Assembly (NCBI RefSeq): GCF_001308265.1
Contig: NZ_CP012023.1
Span: 1,564,932 to 1,628,931 of the forward strand
DNA: 64,000 nucleotides
Direction: 5' to 3'
Source: Celeribacter marinus
GTDB lineage: Bacteria; Pseudomonadota; Alphaproteobacteria; Rhodobacterales; Rhodobacteraceae
Shown piece after piece: positions 45,657-54,322 of the stretch. Numbering within the stretch: the stretch's first letter is position 1; every line of letters starts with the position of its first letter. A model generated the notes under the pieces. It saw only the letters and a program-made list of their open reading frames with translations, was not told where the DNA came from and ran no database searches. The position numbers were made by a program, and so were the translations under genes.

Positions 45657-47029
45657 CACTCGTTCTCCACACCTTCTGGGTTAACCCACGCTAACAGGAC
45701 CAGACCGATAAGGAAAAGCGCAATCAAGGGTGTGATGCCCAATCGTTGGGAGTTTGTGACATCCGACACCACAGCGATTAACGCGGGCGCTAGAAATGAC
45801 GTGGCTTTCCCAGATAACGCATAGAGGCCAAACGCTTCGGTCATGCGCTCGGGGTCTGCTTGGCGAACCATCATCGTGCGCGAGGCGGATTGGATCGCAC
45901 CGCCACACGCGCCGATGATTGCGCCGCACACATAAAAGGCTACATCGGGGAACGCGCTTGACGGATCGACCGCGACGAACAATACGCTTTCGCGTGTGAT
46001 GGACAAGATAATCGCACAGACGATCATGAGCAAAATGATGCAAATTGCGATCACACGTTTCGGACCGAACCGAACATCTGCCGCCCCGCCCAAATACGCG
46101 AAAATGGCGCCGGTAATAATTGCCAAAATCCCGAAGACGCCGACATCAACGACACTCCACCCCAACGCCCCCAGCGCATAAATGCCGCCAAAGGTATAAA
46201 CCCCGTTGAGCGCATCGCGGTAAAACATCGACGAGCCCAGATACGCGAATAGCGATTTGCGCGCGGGCAGCGACTTGAGTGTCTTTTTCAAATCACGCAG
46301 TCCTTGAGAAAACCCGCCGCCATGACCGCCCACCCCACTTTTGGGTTCGCGCACCCACATGAAAAACGGGATCATAGAGAGGATGAACCACAGACCGACA
46401 AACGGTCCAACAAAGCGTGTGCCTTCGCGCGCGGCGGCATCGAATCCGAACAGCGGCGCAATACCGATGAGCGTGACGCCGGCCCCGTTCTCCGCAAACA
46501 GCAACAGCATCGCAACAAGGGCGATGAGGCCGCCGATATAGCCCCACGCCCAGCCATTGCCGGAGATCTTTCCAATCTCCTCGCGTGTGCCAAGGTCTGG
46601 CAACATTGCGTTGGTAAAGATCGTGGTGAACTCTAGCCCGATCATACCCAAACCAAAAAATACGAGGATCAAAACGGTTGGAAAATCCGACGGCGCGGCA
46701 AGCCAAAGCCCGAATGACCCCACCACGTACAGAATGGAAAAGACCCTAATCCACGGCATTTTGCGCCCCGTGCTATCCGCAACAGCGCCAAGAATAGGGG
46801 CGAGGAGTGCGATTGTTAGGCCCGCGATACTTAGGCCATACCCCCAAATGGATTGCGCTTCGGCTTTGGCCATCTCGCTGTCCATGCCACCCGCCATAAG
46901 CGACGAAATGACCTGTTCCGCAAAATAGGGTCCGAAAATAAAGGTAATGATCAACGTGTGATAGGGCTGTGTGGCCCAATCATACATCATCCAACCCCAA
47001 ATACGTTTGCCGTGTGTTGGCTCGCCCAT
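45656..47029 (-). CDS. MFS transporter, UMF1 (Atg22-like) family
   Basis: 457 aa, 12 helices. Opens with WGWMMYDWATQPYHTLIITFIFGPYF, the hallmark of the UMF1/Atg22-like MFS group, and has LAPILGAVADSTGRKMPWI between helices 2 and 3. Atg22 in yeast exports amino acids from the vacuole; bacterial substrates are unknown. Its stop overlaps mepA, so MFS-mepA-esterase form an operon; a link to cell-wall amino-acid handling is only an inference. Confidence 0.9.
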   Translation of the reverse strand: MGEPTHGKRIWGWMMYDWATQPYHTLIITFIFGPYFAEQVISSLMAGGMDSEMAKAEAQSIWGYGLSIAGLTIALLAPILGAVADSTGRKMPWIRVFSILYVVGSFGLWLAAPSDFPTVLILVFFGLGMIGLEFTTIFTNAMLPDLGTREEIGKISGNGWAWGYIGGLIALVAMLLLFAENGAGVTLIGIAPLFGFDAAAREGTRFVGPFVGLWFILSMIPFFMWVREPKSGVGGHGGGFSQGLRDLKKTLKSLPARKSLFAYLGSSMFYRDALNGVYTFGGIYALGALGWSVVDVGVFGILAIITGAIFAYLGGAADVRFGPKRVIAICIILLMIVCAIILSITRESVLFVAVDPSSAFPDVAFYVCGAIIGACGGAIQSASRTMMVRQADPERMTEAFGLYALSGKATSFLAPALIAVVSDVTNSQRLGITPLIALFLIGLVLLAWVNPEGVENE

Positions 47030-47097
47030 GCCCCAAACCCTTTTCTTGTTTGAGGCGATAGAACAGGCAAACGGACGTTAAGGCAATCGAATTGAGG

Positions 47098-47634
47098 TTA
47101 GTCGCGTGTTGGGGGCCACGGGCGCGTGTTGTCCGCCTCGATCCAGTTCTCAACCCATGCGGGTAGCGCTGGACTTTGCACATTCGGATCTACGGCTTTC
47201 AGCAACTCGATCGGTGGCACCATGCGGCGATTTTGCGTGACCGCCCCACGAATAAGGACGTGATTGCAACACTCGCCTTTGGCATTCCACATAGACTGCT
47301 CCATGTAGAGAAACTTGTCATCGAACCCGACAGGGCGCGTCACCATATCAATCTTTTGAAATGTCGTGACGCGTTTGCGGTAGCGCACGGAGGCCCCCGC
47401 AACGGCCAATCCAAAACCACCCGCCCGCGCGGCCGTGGCCGATCCGTTGCGGATAGACATTGGCACGCGGCCCAAATCAAACAGGGTAAGTGTGCGCCCG
47501 TTGTTCAGCTCCATCCAAATATCTATGTCCCACGGCAAACAATAATGCTGTGAGTGATGGGTTTCGAACAGACCAAGTTTTGGCGCGCGGCGAAACTTGA
47601 ACGACTGATAAATCATACGGATAAATGGATACAT
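47098..47634 (-). CDS. Hotdog-fold acyl-CoA thioesterase-like protein
   Basis: 178 aa. The stretch ETHHSQHYCLPWDIDIWMELNNGRTLTLFDLGR matches the 4HBT-like (PF13279) thioesterase group, followed by VRYRKRVTTFQKIDMVTRPVGFDDKFLYMEQSMW. Probably hydrolyses acyl-CoA thioesters; no specific substrate known. Start MYPFIRM chosen as family-typical (24 bases downstream of the longest ORF). The UMF1 gene follows on the same strand 68 bases on. Confidence 0.85.
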   Translation of the reverse strand: MYPFIRMIYQSFKFRRAPKLGLFETHHSQHYCLPWDIDIWMELNNGRTLTLFDLGRVPMSIRNGSATAARAGGFGLAVAGASVRYRKRVTTFQKIDMVTRPVGFDDKFLYMEQSMWNAKGECCNHVLIRGAVTQNRRMVPPIELLKAVDPNVQSPALPAWVENWIEADNTRPWPPTRD

Positions 47635-47766
47635 TCCGCCACCATCATCGCGCCGCACTGCGGCGTCAACCGCGACGTTACGACAAACCTGAATTTGCGC
47701 ATCCCTTGCGCAAAGGGCATAGAGACCTTAGATATCTGCGGAACTTGAAACCGAAGGCGCACTCAC

Positions 47767-48054
47767 ATGATCTCACTCATCCAAATTCTACTTATGATCC
47801 TCGGGATCGTTAAATTTGTCATGATCGTACACATCATCATGAGTTGGTTGATCAACTTTCAGGTTCTCAATATGCGCCAACCCTTGGTCTTCCAAATTTG
47901 GGAAGGCCTGTCGCGCCTGCTAGAGCCAATCTACGGTCCAATCCGTCGCCGCCTACCCGCGATGAACGGTCTCGACCTCGCGCCTCTAATTGCATTCATC
48001 GCAATTTACGCGATTGAAACCATCATCCAAAATAACGCCTACCACTTCATGTAG
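47767..48054 (+). CDS. YggT-family membrane protein
   Basis: 95 aa with two membrane helices (residues 1-27 and 70-92) and the central motif PIRRRLPAMNGLDLAPLIAF that defines the family. Members affect osmotic tolerance and, in some bacteria, division-site placement; its role here is not determined. Directly upstream of recQ, about 100 bases, on the same strand. Confidence 0.92.
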   Translation: MISLIQILLMILGIVKFVMIVHIIMSWLINFQVLNMRQPLVFQIWEGLSRLLEPIYGPIRRRLPAMNGLDLAPLIAFIAIYAIETIIQNNAYHFM

Positions 48055-48157
48055 AAAACACGGCACGTTGCGCGGCTTTTGGACGTCAGGGGCGAATGCC
48101 CCTTGAGGCCGCGCGCGCGCCGTGCGATTCTGCTCGCAATCAAAAAGAGCAGTATTC

Positions 48158-50209
48158 ATGGCATCCGACACCTCACAGGCGCTTTCCCTTTTGTCATCCG
48201 TCTTTGGGTTTGACGCCTTTCGACTTGGCCAAGCCGAAATTGTCGATGCCGTAGTGGACGGCAAAAACGTCCTTGCGATTATGCCAACGGGTGGCGGAAA
48301 ATCTCTGTGCTTCCAACTTCCCGCGCTCTGCCGTGATGGCCTCACAATTGTCATCTCCCCCCTCATCGCCCTCATGCGCGACCAAGTCCAAGCGTTGCGC
48401 GCCGCAGGTGTCGAAGCGGGCGCACTCACATCTGGCAACACAGATGAGGAAAACGATGCGGTGTTTGCGGCACTCAACGAGGGGCGTCTAAAGCTACTCT
48501 ATATGGCCCCTGAACGCCTCGCGTCTGGTGGCACCTTGCCGATGTTGCGCCGTGCGAATGTCTCTTTCATCGCGGTAGATGAGGCGCACTGTGTTAGCCA
48601 ATGGGGGCACGACTTTCGACCAGACTATCTACGCATTGGCGATTTGCGCCGCGTCCTCGACGTGCCACTGGCTGCCTTTACCGCCACCGCCGACGAGGAA
48701 ACCCGCGCTGAGATCGTCACACGCCTGTTTGACGGCGCTCAACCGGAAACCTTTTTGCGCGGGTTTGATCGTCCGAACATTCACCTCGCCTTTGCCGTCA
48801 AAGATAGTCCTCGCCGCCAGATCCTTGACTTTGCCGCAGCGCGCAAAGGTCAGTCGGGGATCGTGTATTGCGGAACGCGGGCGAAAACGGAAAGCTTGGC
48901 CAAGGCACTCACAGATGCTGGCCACCTCTCCCTCGCGTATCACGGCGGCATGGACCCCGAGATGCGCCGAGATGTTGAACGCCGCTTTCAACAAGAAGAC
49001 GAATTGATCGTCGTGGCCACGGTCGCCTTTGGCATGGGCATCGACAAACCCGACATCCGTTGGGTCGCACACGCCGACTTGCCCAAGTCCGTCGAGGGGT
49101 ATTACCAAGAGATCGGTCGCGCCGGTCGTGACGGGGCGCGGGCCGAAACCCTCACCTTGTTTGGTCCCGATGACATACGGTTTCGCCGCAGTCAGATCGA
49201 CGAAAGCCCCGCGCCATCGGAACGCCGCACCGCCGACCATGCGCGCCTCAATGCATTGCTTGGGATTGCAGAGGCCCAAGTGTGCCGCCGTCAAAACCTG
49301 CTCGCCTATTTCGGAGAGACAACCCAGCCCTGTGGCACGTGCGATCTATGCGACACGCCCCCCGACTTGTTCGACGGAACCCAAGCGGTGCGCAAAGCGC
49401 TCTCCGCAGTGTTGCGCTGTGACGAGGGTTTTGGTGCGGGGCACCTGATCGACGTGCTCATGGGCAAGATGACCGACAAAACGAAACAGTGGAGCCACGA
49501 TCAACTCAGTGTGTTCGGCATCGGCAAAGAATACGACAAACGCCAATGGAACGCGGTCTTTCGTCAAATGATGGGCGCCGATTTGGTGCGCCCCAACCCT
49601 GACCGCCACGGCGCGCTCTACATGACCGAACCTGCCGTGCCGATCCTCAAGGGGGAGGGCGAGATCACCCTGCGGCGCGACACGATTGTGCGTGCGAAAA
49701 AGGATCCGATGGTGCGTTCTCTCGTGTCCGAAGAAGATGCACCGCTCTTGTCCGCGCTCAAGGCAAAACGCCGCGCCCTCGCCGAAGAGGCGCGTGTACC
49801 CGCCTATGTCGTTTTTGCCGATCGCACCCTCATTGAAATGGCCGAGAAGCGCCCCGATACGTTGGACGCGATGGCCCGAATTGGCGGCGTAGGTGCGAAA
49901 AAGCTGGAGCGGTTCGGCGCTCTGTTCTTATCCGTCATCTTAGGTGCGAATGCGCCGGACACGCATCCCGCACGGCGCAAATTGGCAACGTCTGGCGGCG
50001 GCGATTTATTCGACACCCTACAAGACATCCAAACGCGACTCAGCCGTGGGGAATGCGGCACGCTCAAGCCTGTGACACTCACCTCCGCCCAAATTGCACG
50101 TGTGGTCAAACAACGCCCCCGCGATCATGATGGGTTGGTCCGCCTGTTGGGCGACCGCCCCGCTGAACGGTTCGGAGACGCGTTTCTTGGCGCTATCGCG
50201 AACGGGTAA
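48158..50209 (+). CDS. recQ: ATP-dependent DNA helicase RecQ
   Basis: 683 aa. 3'-5' helicase of RecF-pathway recombination and fork repair. Walker A MPTGGGKS (Lys48), DEAH box 141-144, motif V/VI VATVAFGMGIDKPDIRWVAH and QEIGRAGRDG. Zinc-binding cysteines in VCRRQNLLAYF ... CGTCDLC (about residues 375-405), winged-helix RQC, and a C-terminal HRDC domain (ARIGGVGAKKLERFG, about 575). All of RecQ's usual parts are present. Start ATG 48158 chosen; longer frame lacks SD. Convergent and adjacent (no gap) to the histidine kinase gene. Confidence 0.95.
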   Translation: MASDTSQALSLLSSVFGFDAFRLGQAEIVDAVVDGKNVLAIMPTGGGKSLCFQLPALCRDGLTIVISPLIALMRDQVQALRAAGVEAGALTSGNTDEENDAVFAALNEGRLKLLYMAPERLASGGTLPMLRRANVSFIAVDEAHCVSQWGHDFRPDYLRIGDLRRVLDVPLAAFTATADEETRAEIVTRLFDGAQPETFLRGFDRPNIHLAFAVKDSPRRQILDFAAARKGQSGIVYCGTRAKTESLAKALTDAGHLSLAYHGGMDPEMRRDVERRFQQEDELIVVATVAFGMGIDKPDIRWVAHADLPKSVEGYYQEIGRAGRDGARAETLTLFGPDDIRFRRSQIDESPAPSERRTADHARLNALLGIAEAQVCRRQNLLAYFGETTQPCGTCDLCDTPPDLFDGTQAVRKALSAVLRCDEGFGAGHLIDVLMGKMTDKTKQWSHDQLSVFGIGKEYDKRQWNAVFRQMMGADLVRPNPDRHGALYMTEPAVPILKGEGEITLRRDTIVRAKKDPMVRSLVSEEDAPLLSALKAKRRALAEEARVPAYVVFADRTLIEMAEKRPDTLDAMARIGGVGAKKLERFGALFLSVILGANAPDTHPARRKLATSGGGDLFDTLQDIQTRLSRGECGTLKPVTLTSAQIARVVKQRPRDHDGLVRLLGDRPAERFGDAFLGAIANG

Positions 50210-52441
50210 TTACACGTTTACCTGAGCGGACACACCTTGGCCTGCACGCATAGCGTCGGACTCCATTGGTGTGTCATCCATGGGTGCGACCGGCTTGCAC
50301 TCCATCGGATGCTCCATCAAAATACGGTCAATAATAGCCGCTTTGCGGAGCGGCTTTGTCATGTAATGGTCTAGCCCGTGGGACAAAATTTCCTCTTCGT
50401 CCCCTGGCATTGCGTGCGCCGTCATCGCGACAATCGGAACGTGTTTGCCGGTGTTGGCTTCGATATCTCGAATGCGGCGCGTTGCCTCTTTGCCGTCCAC
50501 TTCGGGCATTGAGATGTCCATAAAGACTAGATCGGGATCAAAGCTTTGGTAGAGATCAATCGCCTCTTGGCCGTTGTTCGCAAAGACCAGATCAATATCT
50601 AAAGCCTTGATCATTTTGCCGAACACCAACTGGTTGGTCATGTTGTCTTCCGCCGCAAGAATACGCATGAGACGCGGCGCGCTCACGTGATTTACACTGG
50701 CTGCGTCCTCTGGCAAATCGAGGGCTTGAGGCCTTTCAATCGGCGGCAATGCCGAAAGTGCGCGGCACAAATCAGCGCGCAATAGAGGGCGATGAATTGT
50801 CTCGATGTTCGCATCAATAGCCGCCTTGGCCGTCCCGCTCGACACCATCAAAAGGTGATTTGTCTCGACACCCGCATGACGCAATGCAGCAATAAACGCA
50901 TCAATATCTTCAACTGCTTTTTGACTAATCAGGTAGGCGTCTGCCTGAACGGGCGCATCGAGTGCCGCCTGTTGTGTTGGATAGAGCGTTGAGGTGACGC
51001 CCAATGCCGACAATTGCTTTGTCAAAATCTGCGCATTCGCCTCAACGTCTTCGATGACAGCGACATCTTTGATCCATGCCGGCACACTATTTTCGTCGAT
51101 TTCGGGGGCTGTCTCCATCGACAGACAGAACCCAAAACAGGATCCTTCGCCCTCGATACTATCCACCCAAATTTCGCCATCCATCAAAGTGATCAACTCT
51201 CGCGTAATTGCGAGACCAAGACCGGTCCCTTCGAACTTGCGATTTCGCTCGCCCTCAACCTGATTAAACTCGCCAAAGATATGGTCCCTGAACTGCGCAG
51301 GAATACCGATGCCCGTATCCTCAACCGAAATATGAACGCGTTGAGCTGCCCCGTCATTTTGCGGCATGCCAACAACGCGCACGATCACATGTCCTTCGCG
51401 CGTGAATTTAACCGCATTGCCGATCAGGTTCGTGAGCACTTGGCGCACCCGACCCGGATCACCAACAAAACACGTTGGCATGAACATGTCGTAATCAATG
51501 ATCAACGACAGCCCCTTTGGCGCGGCATTCGGTTGCAACAATACCAAAACATCATGAATGCAATGCTCAAGATCGAACACCTCGGGATGCAACGACAGTT
51601 TCGACGCTTCGATCTTGGAGTAATCAAGCACGTCATTGATCAAGGTCAACAACGCAGCGCCGCTGTTTTTAATCGTTTCAACAAACAGCAACTGTTCCTC
51701 GTCCAATTGCGTCTCTGCCAACAACTCCGCCATTCCGACCATGCCATTCATTGGCGTCCGGATTTCATGGCTCATATTGGCGAGAAAGGCCGATTTGGCA
51801 CGGTTCGCACTTTCCGCTCTGTACCGCGCTTTCTTAAGGCGCTCTTCGTACCGGATGGTGCCGGTGATGTTCAGACCCAACGAAACCATATCGCCATCGC
51901 GCGACCGGCGATCGACCATTTTGATGTATTGGTTGTTCCATAACCGCACCGTTTGCGGCTCACGCGTGGCGGCGCGCCACCGCGTCACCGCCGCCTCGAC
52001 ATAGGCGTCCCGCGACAGATCACCGACATCAATAATCCCCTCTTCGACAGCCAATCGAACGATTTCTGTGTAGGTAATACCGGGCTGCACACCTTCCAAA
52101 TCGTCGAATACACGTAGATAGGCGGAATTGGCGGCGATCATGGTGTCAGAGGGATCAAACACCGCGAACCCATCCTGAATGGTTTCCAAGGAATCCCACA
52201 AACGCCGCTCGGCAATCACAATCGCTGAGTTCGCCTTATCCAGATCGTCACGGGTGCGCGAGTTTTCGACCTTTAGAAACTCGGCTTCCTCGCGCTTTTC
52301 GATGATCTCACCTGACAAGGACAACGCATGTTTGGACAGCTTACGATTCGCATCATATAGCTCTGCCTGCTTGAGCTCTAACAACCGTTCCGCAGCCAAG
52401 CGGGCACGCCGCTCCTGTACGACCGTATCGGGGTAATCCAT
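50210..52441 (-). CDS. Hybrid sensor histidine kinase with one true and one degenerate receiver
   Basis: 743 aa, no membrane helix, so a cytosolic sensor. Coiled coil (residues 5-75), PAS domain (80-195), HisKA with His225 (SHEIRTPMNG), HATPase with N box TNLIGNAVKFT, VEDTGIGIP and GTGLGLAI (320-440). Residues 455-560 look like a receiver (AVIEDVEANA) but the phospho-acceptor position (DAYLIS) lacks Asp, so it is probably inactive. The last domain (591-715) is a normal receiver: AEDN, Asp642 in FMDISMPEVDG, Lys in MTKPL. No output partner gene nearby. GAGG seven bases before ATG. Confidence 0.93.
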   Translation of the reverse strand: MDYPDTVVQERRARLAAERLLELKQAELYDANRKLSKHALSLSGEIIEKREEAEFLKVENSRTRDDLDKANSAIVIAERRLWDSLETIQDGFAVFDPSDTMIAANSAYLRVFDDLEGVQPGITYTEIVRLAVEEGIIDVGDLSRDAYVEAAVTRWRAATREPQTVRLWNNQYIKMVDRRSRDGDMVSLGLNITGTIRYEERLKKARYRAESANRAKSAFLANMSHEIRTPMNGMVGMAELLAETQLDEEQLLFVETIKNSGAALLTLINDVLDYSKIEASKLSLHPEVFDLEHCIHDVLVLLQPNAAPKGLSLIIDYDMFMPTCFVGDPGRVRQVLTNLIGNAVKFTREGHVIVRVVGMPQNDGAAQRVHISVEDTGIGIPAQFRDHIFGEFNQVEGERNRKFEGTGLGLAITRELITLMDGEIWVDSIEGEGSCFGFCLSMETAPEIDENSVPAWIKDVAVIEDVEANAQILTKQLSALGVTSTLYPTQQAALDAPVQADAYLISQKAVEDIDAFIAALRHAGVETNHLLMVSSGTAKAAIDANIETIHRPLLRADLCRALSALPPIERPQALDLPEDAASVNHVSAPRLMRILAAEDNMTNQLVFGKMIKALDIDLVFANNGQEAIDLYQSFDPDLVFMDISMPEVDGKEATRRIRDIEANTGKHVPIVAMTAHAMPGDEEEILSHGLDHYMTKPLRKAAIIDRILMEHPMECKPVAPMDDTPMESDAMRAGQGVSAQVNV

Positions 52442-52556
52442 CGCATGACCTCTTTGTCCCACACCCTACGCAGCGAGGGCTTTGGGATAAAATCGGTGGT
52501 CAGGGTGAAAAATCTCTTAACAGACTATCGAAAATTTCACGAAAACGGTTCACGCT

Positions 52557-53297
52557 TTAGGTTGTCACATGCTCGAGCGGCGCACGACCCGTCTGGGTGA
52601 CCACTTCTTCATGGCCATTCTCAATCACTAGTGCCGTCATCGGGCGACCATATCCCGCCCCCGTATCAATATCGATACGATTGCCAAAATGGGTCGGCGC
52701 ATCCAGTGCGGTGTGACCATGCACGACACGCAACGGCAGATGCCCGTGAAAATCAAGCCACCCTTCGCGAATCCAGATCAGGTCATCCTCGTCTTGATCG
52801 GCAAGCGCCACCTTGGGGTTGATCCCTGCATGAACAAACAGATAGCCCTCCCATTCGTAGGTCAACGGCAAGCCCTCCAAAAAGGTCAGGTGATCGTCAG
52901 GCACCGCCTTTTTCGCGCGCATGTGAGCCAACTCGAACGCCCCGTCCTCGGACTCAACGCCGTATGAGGCCAGTGTTGTCTGACCGCCCAAACGCGGGTC
53001 GAGCCATGAGAGGCCCGATTTGATCCGTTCATCATGGGCAATGCCAAAACGAGCAAAGCGCGTGAACATCCGGTCATGATTGCCACGGATCAACACCCAT
53101 GGCTCACCACGCTCAACCCCGTCTTTGAGGTATTGAATGACGCCACGACTATCAGGCCCACGATCCGTATAATCACCAAGATGCACAATCTGCGCATCCA
53201 CATCCCCGACCCGCGCCTTATCCGCTTCAATGCGCGCATGAGAGGCTTTGAGCATGTCGAGTTGTCCGTGAATATCGCCAATGGCGTAAATGCGCAT
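52557..53297 (-). CDS. Serine/threonine-type metallophosphoesterase
   Basis: 246 aa calcineurin-like fold. Complete motif set: GDIHGQ, HLGDYTDRGPDSRG, RGNHDRM, FVHAGINP and HGHT, with binuclear metal ligands. Related to PphA/ApaH: it may act on phosphoproteins or dinucleotide polyphosphates. It lies downstream of the histidine kinase gene on the same side, but reads separately (115 bases apart). Confidence 0.92.
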   Translation of the reverse strand: MRIYAIGDIHGQLDMLKASHARIEADKARVGDVDAQIVHLGDYTDRGPDSRGVIQYLKDGVERGEPWVLIRGNHDRMFTRFARFGIAHDERIKSGLSWLDPRLGGQTTLASYGVESEDGAFELAHMRAKKAVPDDHLTFLEGLPLTYEWEGYLFVHAGINPKVALADQDEDDLIWIREGWLDFHGHLPLRVVHGHTALDAPTHFGNRIDIDTGAGYGRPMTALVIENGHEEVVTQTGRAPLEHVTT

Positions 53298-53390
53298 AAT
53301 ATGTCCTTTGGTCCGTCATGCGGATGATTGCATCCGCCCGCAACACTACTATGGTTTTCTGGACCGGAATGGAAAGGTGGAGCGACAAAA

Positions 53391-53837
53391 TTGTTGGATC
53401 AATTTAGAGAATGGGCGCAAACAAGCGTCATCGTCATCGGCGCGGTTATGGCCCTAATGACCTATCGCCGTGACGCCAAATTGCGCCGCTCCGAATGGCT
53501 CTACCGCCTGTATCAACAGTTCTACGAGAACGATCGCTTTGACCCTGTGCGCCGGATCCTTGACTACGAACCCGAGGAGGAAATCCGGCAACTGTCCACC
53601 GATATCGACAACATGGATGGCACCGATTCCCACGAAGCCTTTGTAGACTATTTGAACTTTTTCGAATTCATCGCCGTGCAACTCAAGAACAAAAACATCC
53701 GCCGCGATGAGGTGCTTGATATGTTTGACTACTACATTCGCCGCTTAGGCGATCATGCCTTTGTCGTCAGCTACATGCGCAAATACGGCTACGAGAACCT
53801 TGATCATCTCGTCACGTCTTTGGCCCCGAAAAAATGA
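53391..53837 (+). CDS. Membrane-anchored helical protein (DUF4760-like)
   Basis: 148 aa starting TTG 53391, the only codon with a good SD (GGTGGAG eight bases before). One N-terminal membrane helix (WAQTSVIVIGAVMALMTY) then a soluble helical domain (RSEWLYRLYQQFYENDRFDPVRRILDY, FVDYLNFFEFIAVQLKNKNI). It resembles DUF4760-type proteins; function unknown. Overlaps the following gamma-glutamylcyclotransferase-like gene by ATGA. Confidence 0.75.
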   Translation: MLDQFREWAQTSVIVIGAVMALMTYRRDAKLRRSEWLYRLYQQFYENDRFDPVRRILDYEPEEEIRQLSTDIDNMDGTDSHEAFVDYLNFFEFIAVQLKNKNIRRDEVLDMFDYYIRRLGDHAFVVSYMRKYGYENLDHLVTSLAPKK

Positions 53838-54250
53838 CCCATCCACACGCCAAAATCGGCGATCACCTATTTGTCTATGGCACTCTGATGCGGGCGATAG
53901 ATGACAACGATATGGCGCGGCTCCTGCGCGATAACTCGACCCACGTTGGCGCGGCAACAATGCAGGGCCGCCTGTATACGGTAAGCTATTATCCGGGGGT
54001 TATAGACAGTGACGCCCCCACCGACGTCGTACATGGCGACCTGTTTCGGCTTGGCAAAAATGCCGCGCAAGTCATTGAGCAACTCGACCTTTATGAGGAC
54101 ATAGGTCCGCCCTTTGAGCCACCATACGAATACCGCCGCGAATTTCGCACGGTGCATCATGGCGGCGAGACGTGCCAAGCGTGGGTCTATATGTACAACT
54201 GGCCGCTAAACGATAATGCCCAAATACCGGACGGTAAATTTCGCACCTGA
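53834..54250 (+). CDS. Gamma-glutamylcyclotransferase-like (AIG2 fold) protein
   Basis: 138 aa. Substrate-loop motif HLFVYGTLM at residues 13-21 and the later VHGDLFRLG and LDLYEDIG with the catalytic-type Glu. Family members cleave gamma-glutamyl amines or dipeptides to 5-oxoproline; the exact substrate is unclear. Coupled with the membrane protein upstream and followed by a terminator shared with serA. Confidence 0.87.
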   Translation: MTHPHAKIGDHLFVYGTLMRAIDDNDMARLLRDNSTHVGAATMQGRLYTVSYYPGVIDSDAPTDVVHGDLFRLGKNAAQVIEQLDLYEDIGPPFEPPYEYRREFRTVHHGGETCQAWVYMYNWPLNDNAQIPDGKFRT

Positions 54251-54274
54251 TTTGGCATCAATACCGCCACGAAA

Positions 54275-54299
54275 AAGGCCGCCCCAATCGGGCGGCCTT
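54275..54299. terminator. Bidirectional Rho-independent terminator
   Basis: Perfect 10-bp stem AAGGCCGCCC/GGGCGGCCTT with a 5-base loop. T-run on the minus strand (CCTTTTTCG) for serA; it may also end the convergent plus-strand unit. Confidence 0.9.
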
Positions 54300-54322
54300 C
54301 GTCATAATTGGGCGGTGATCGC

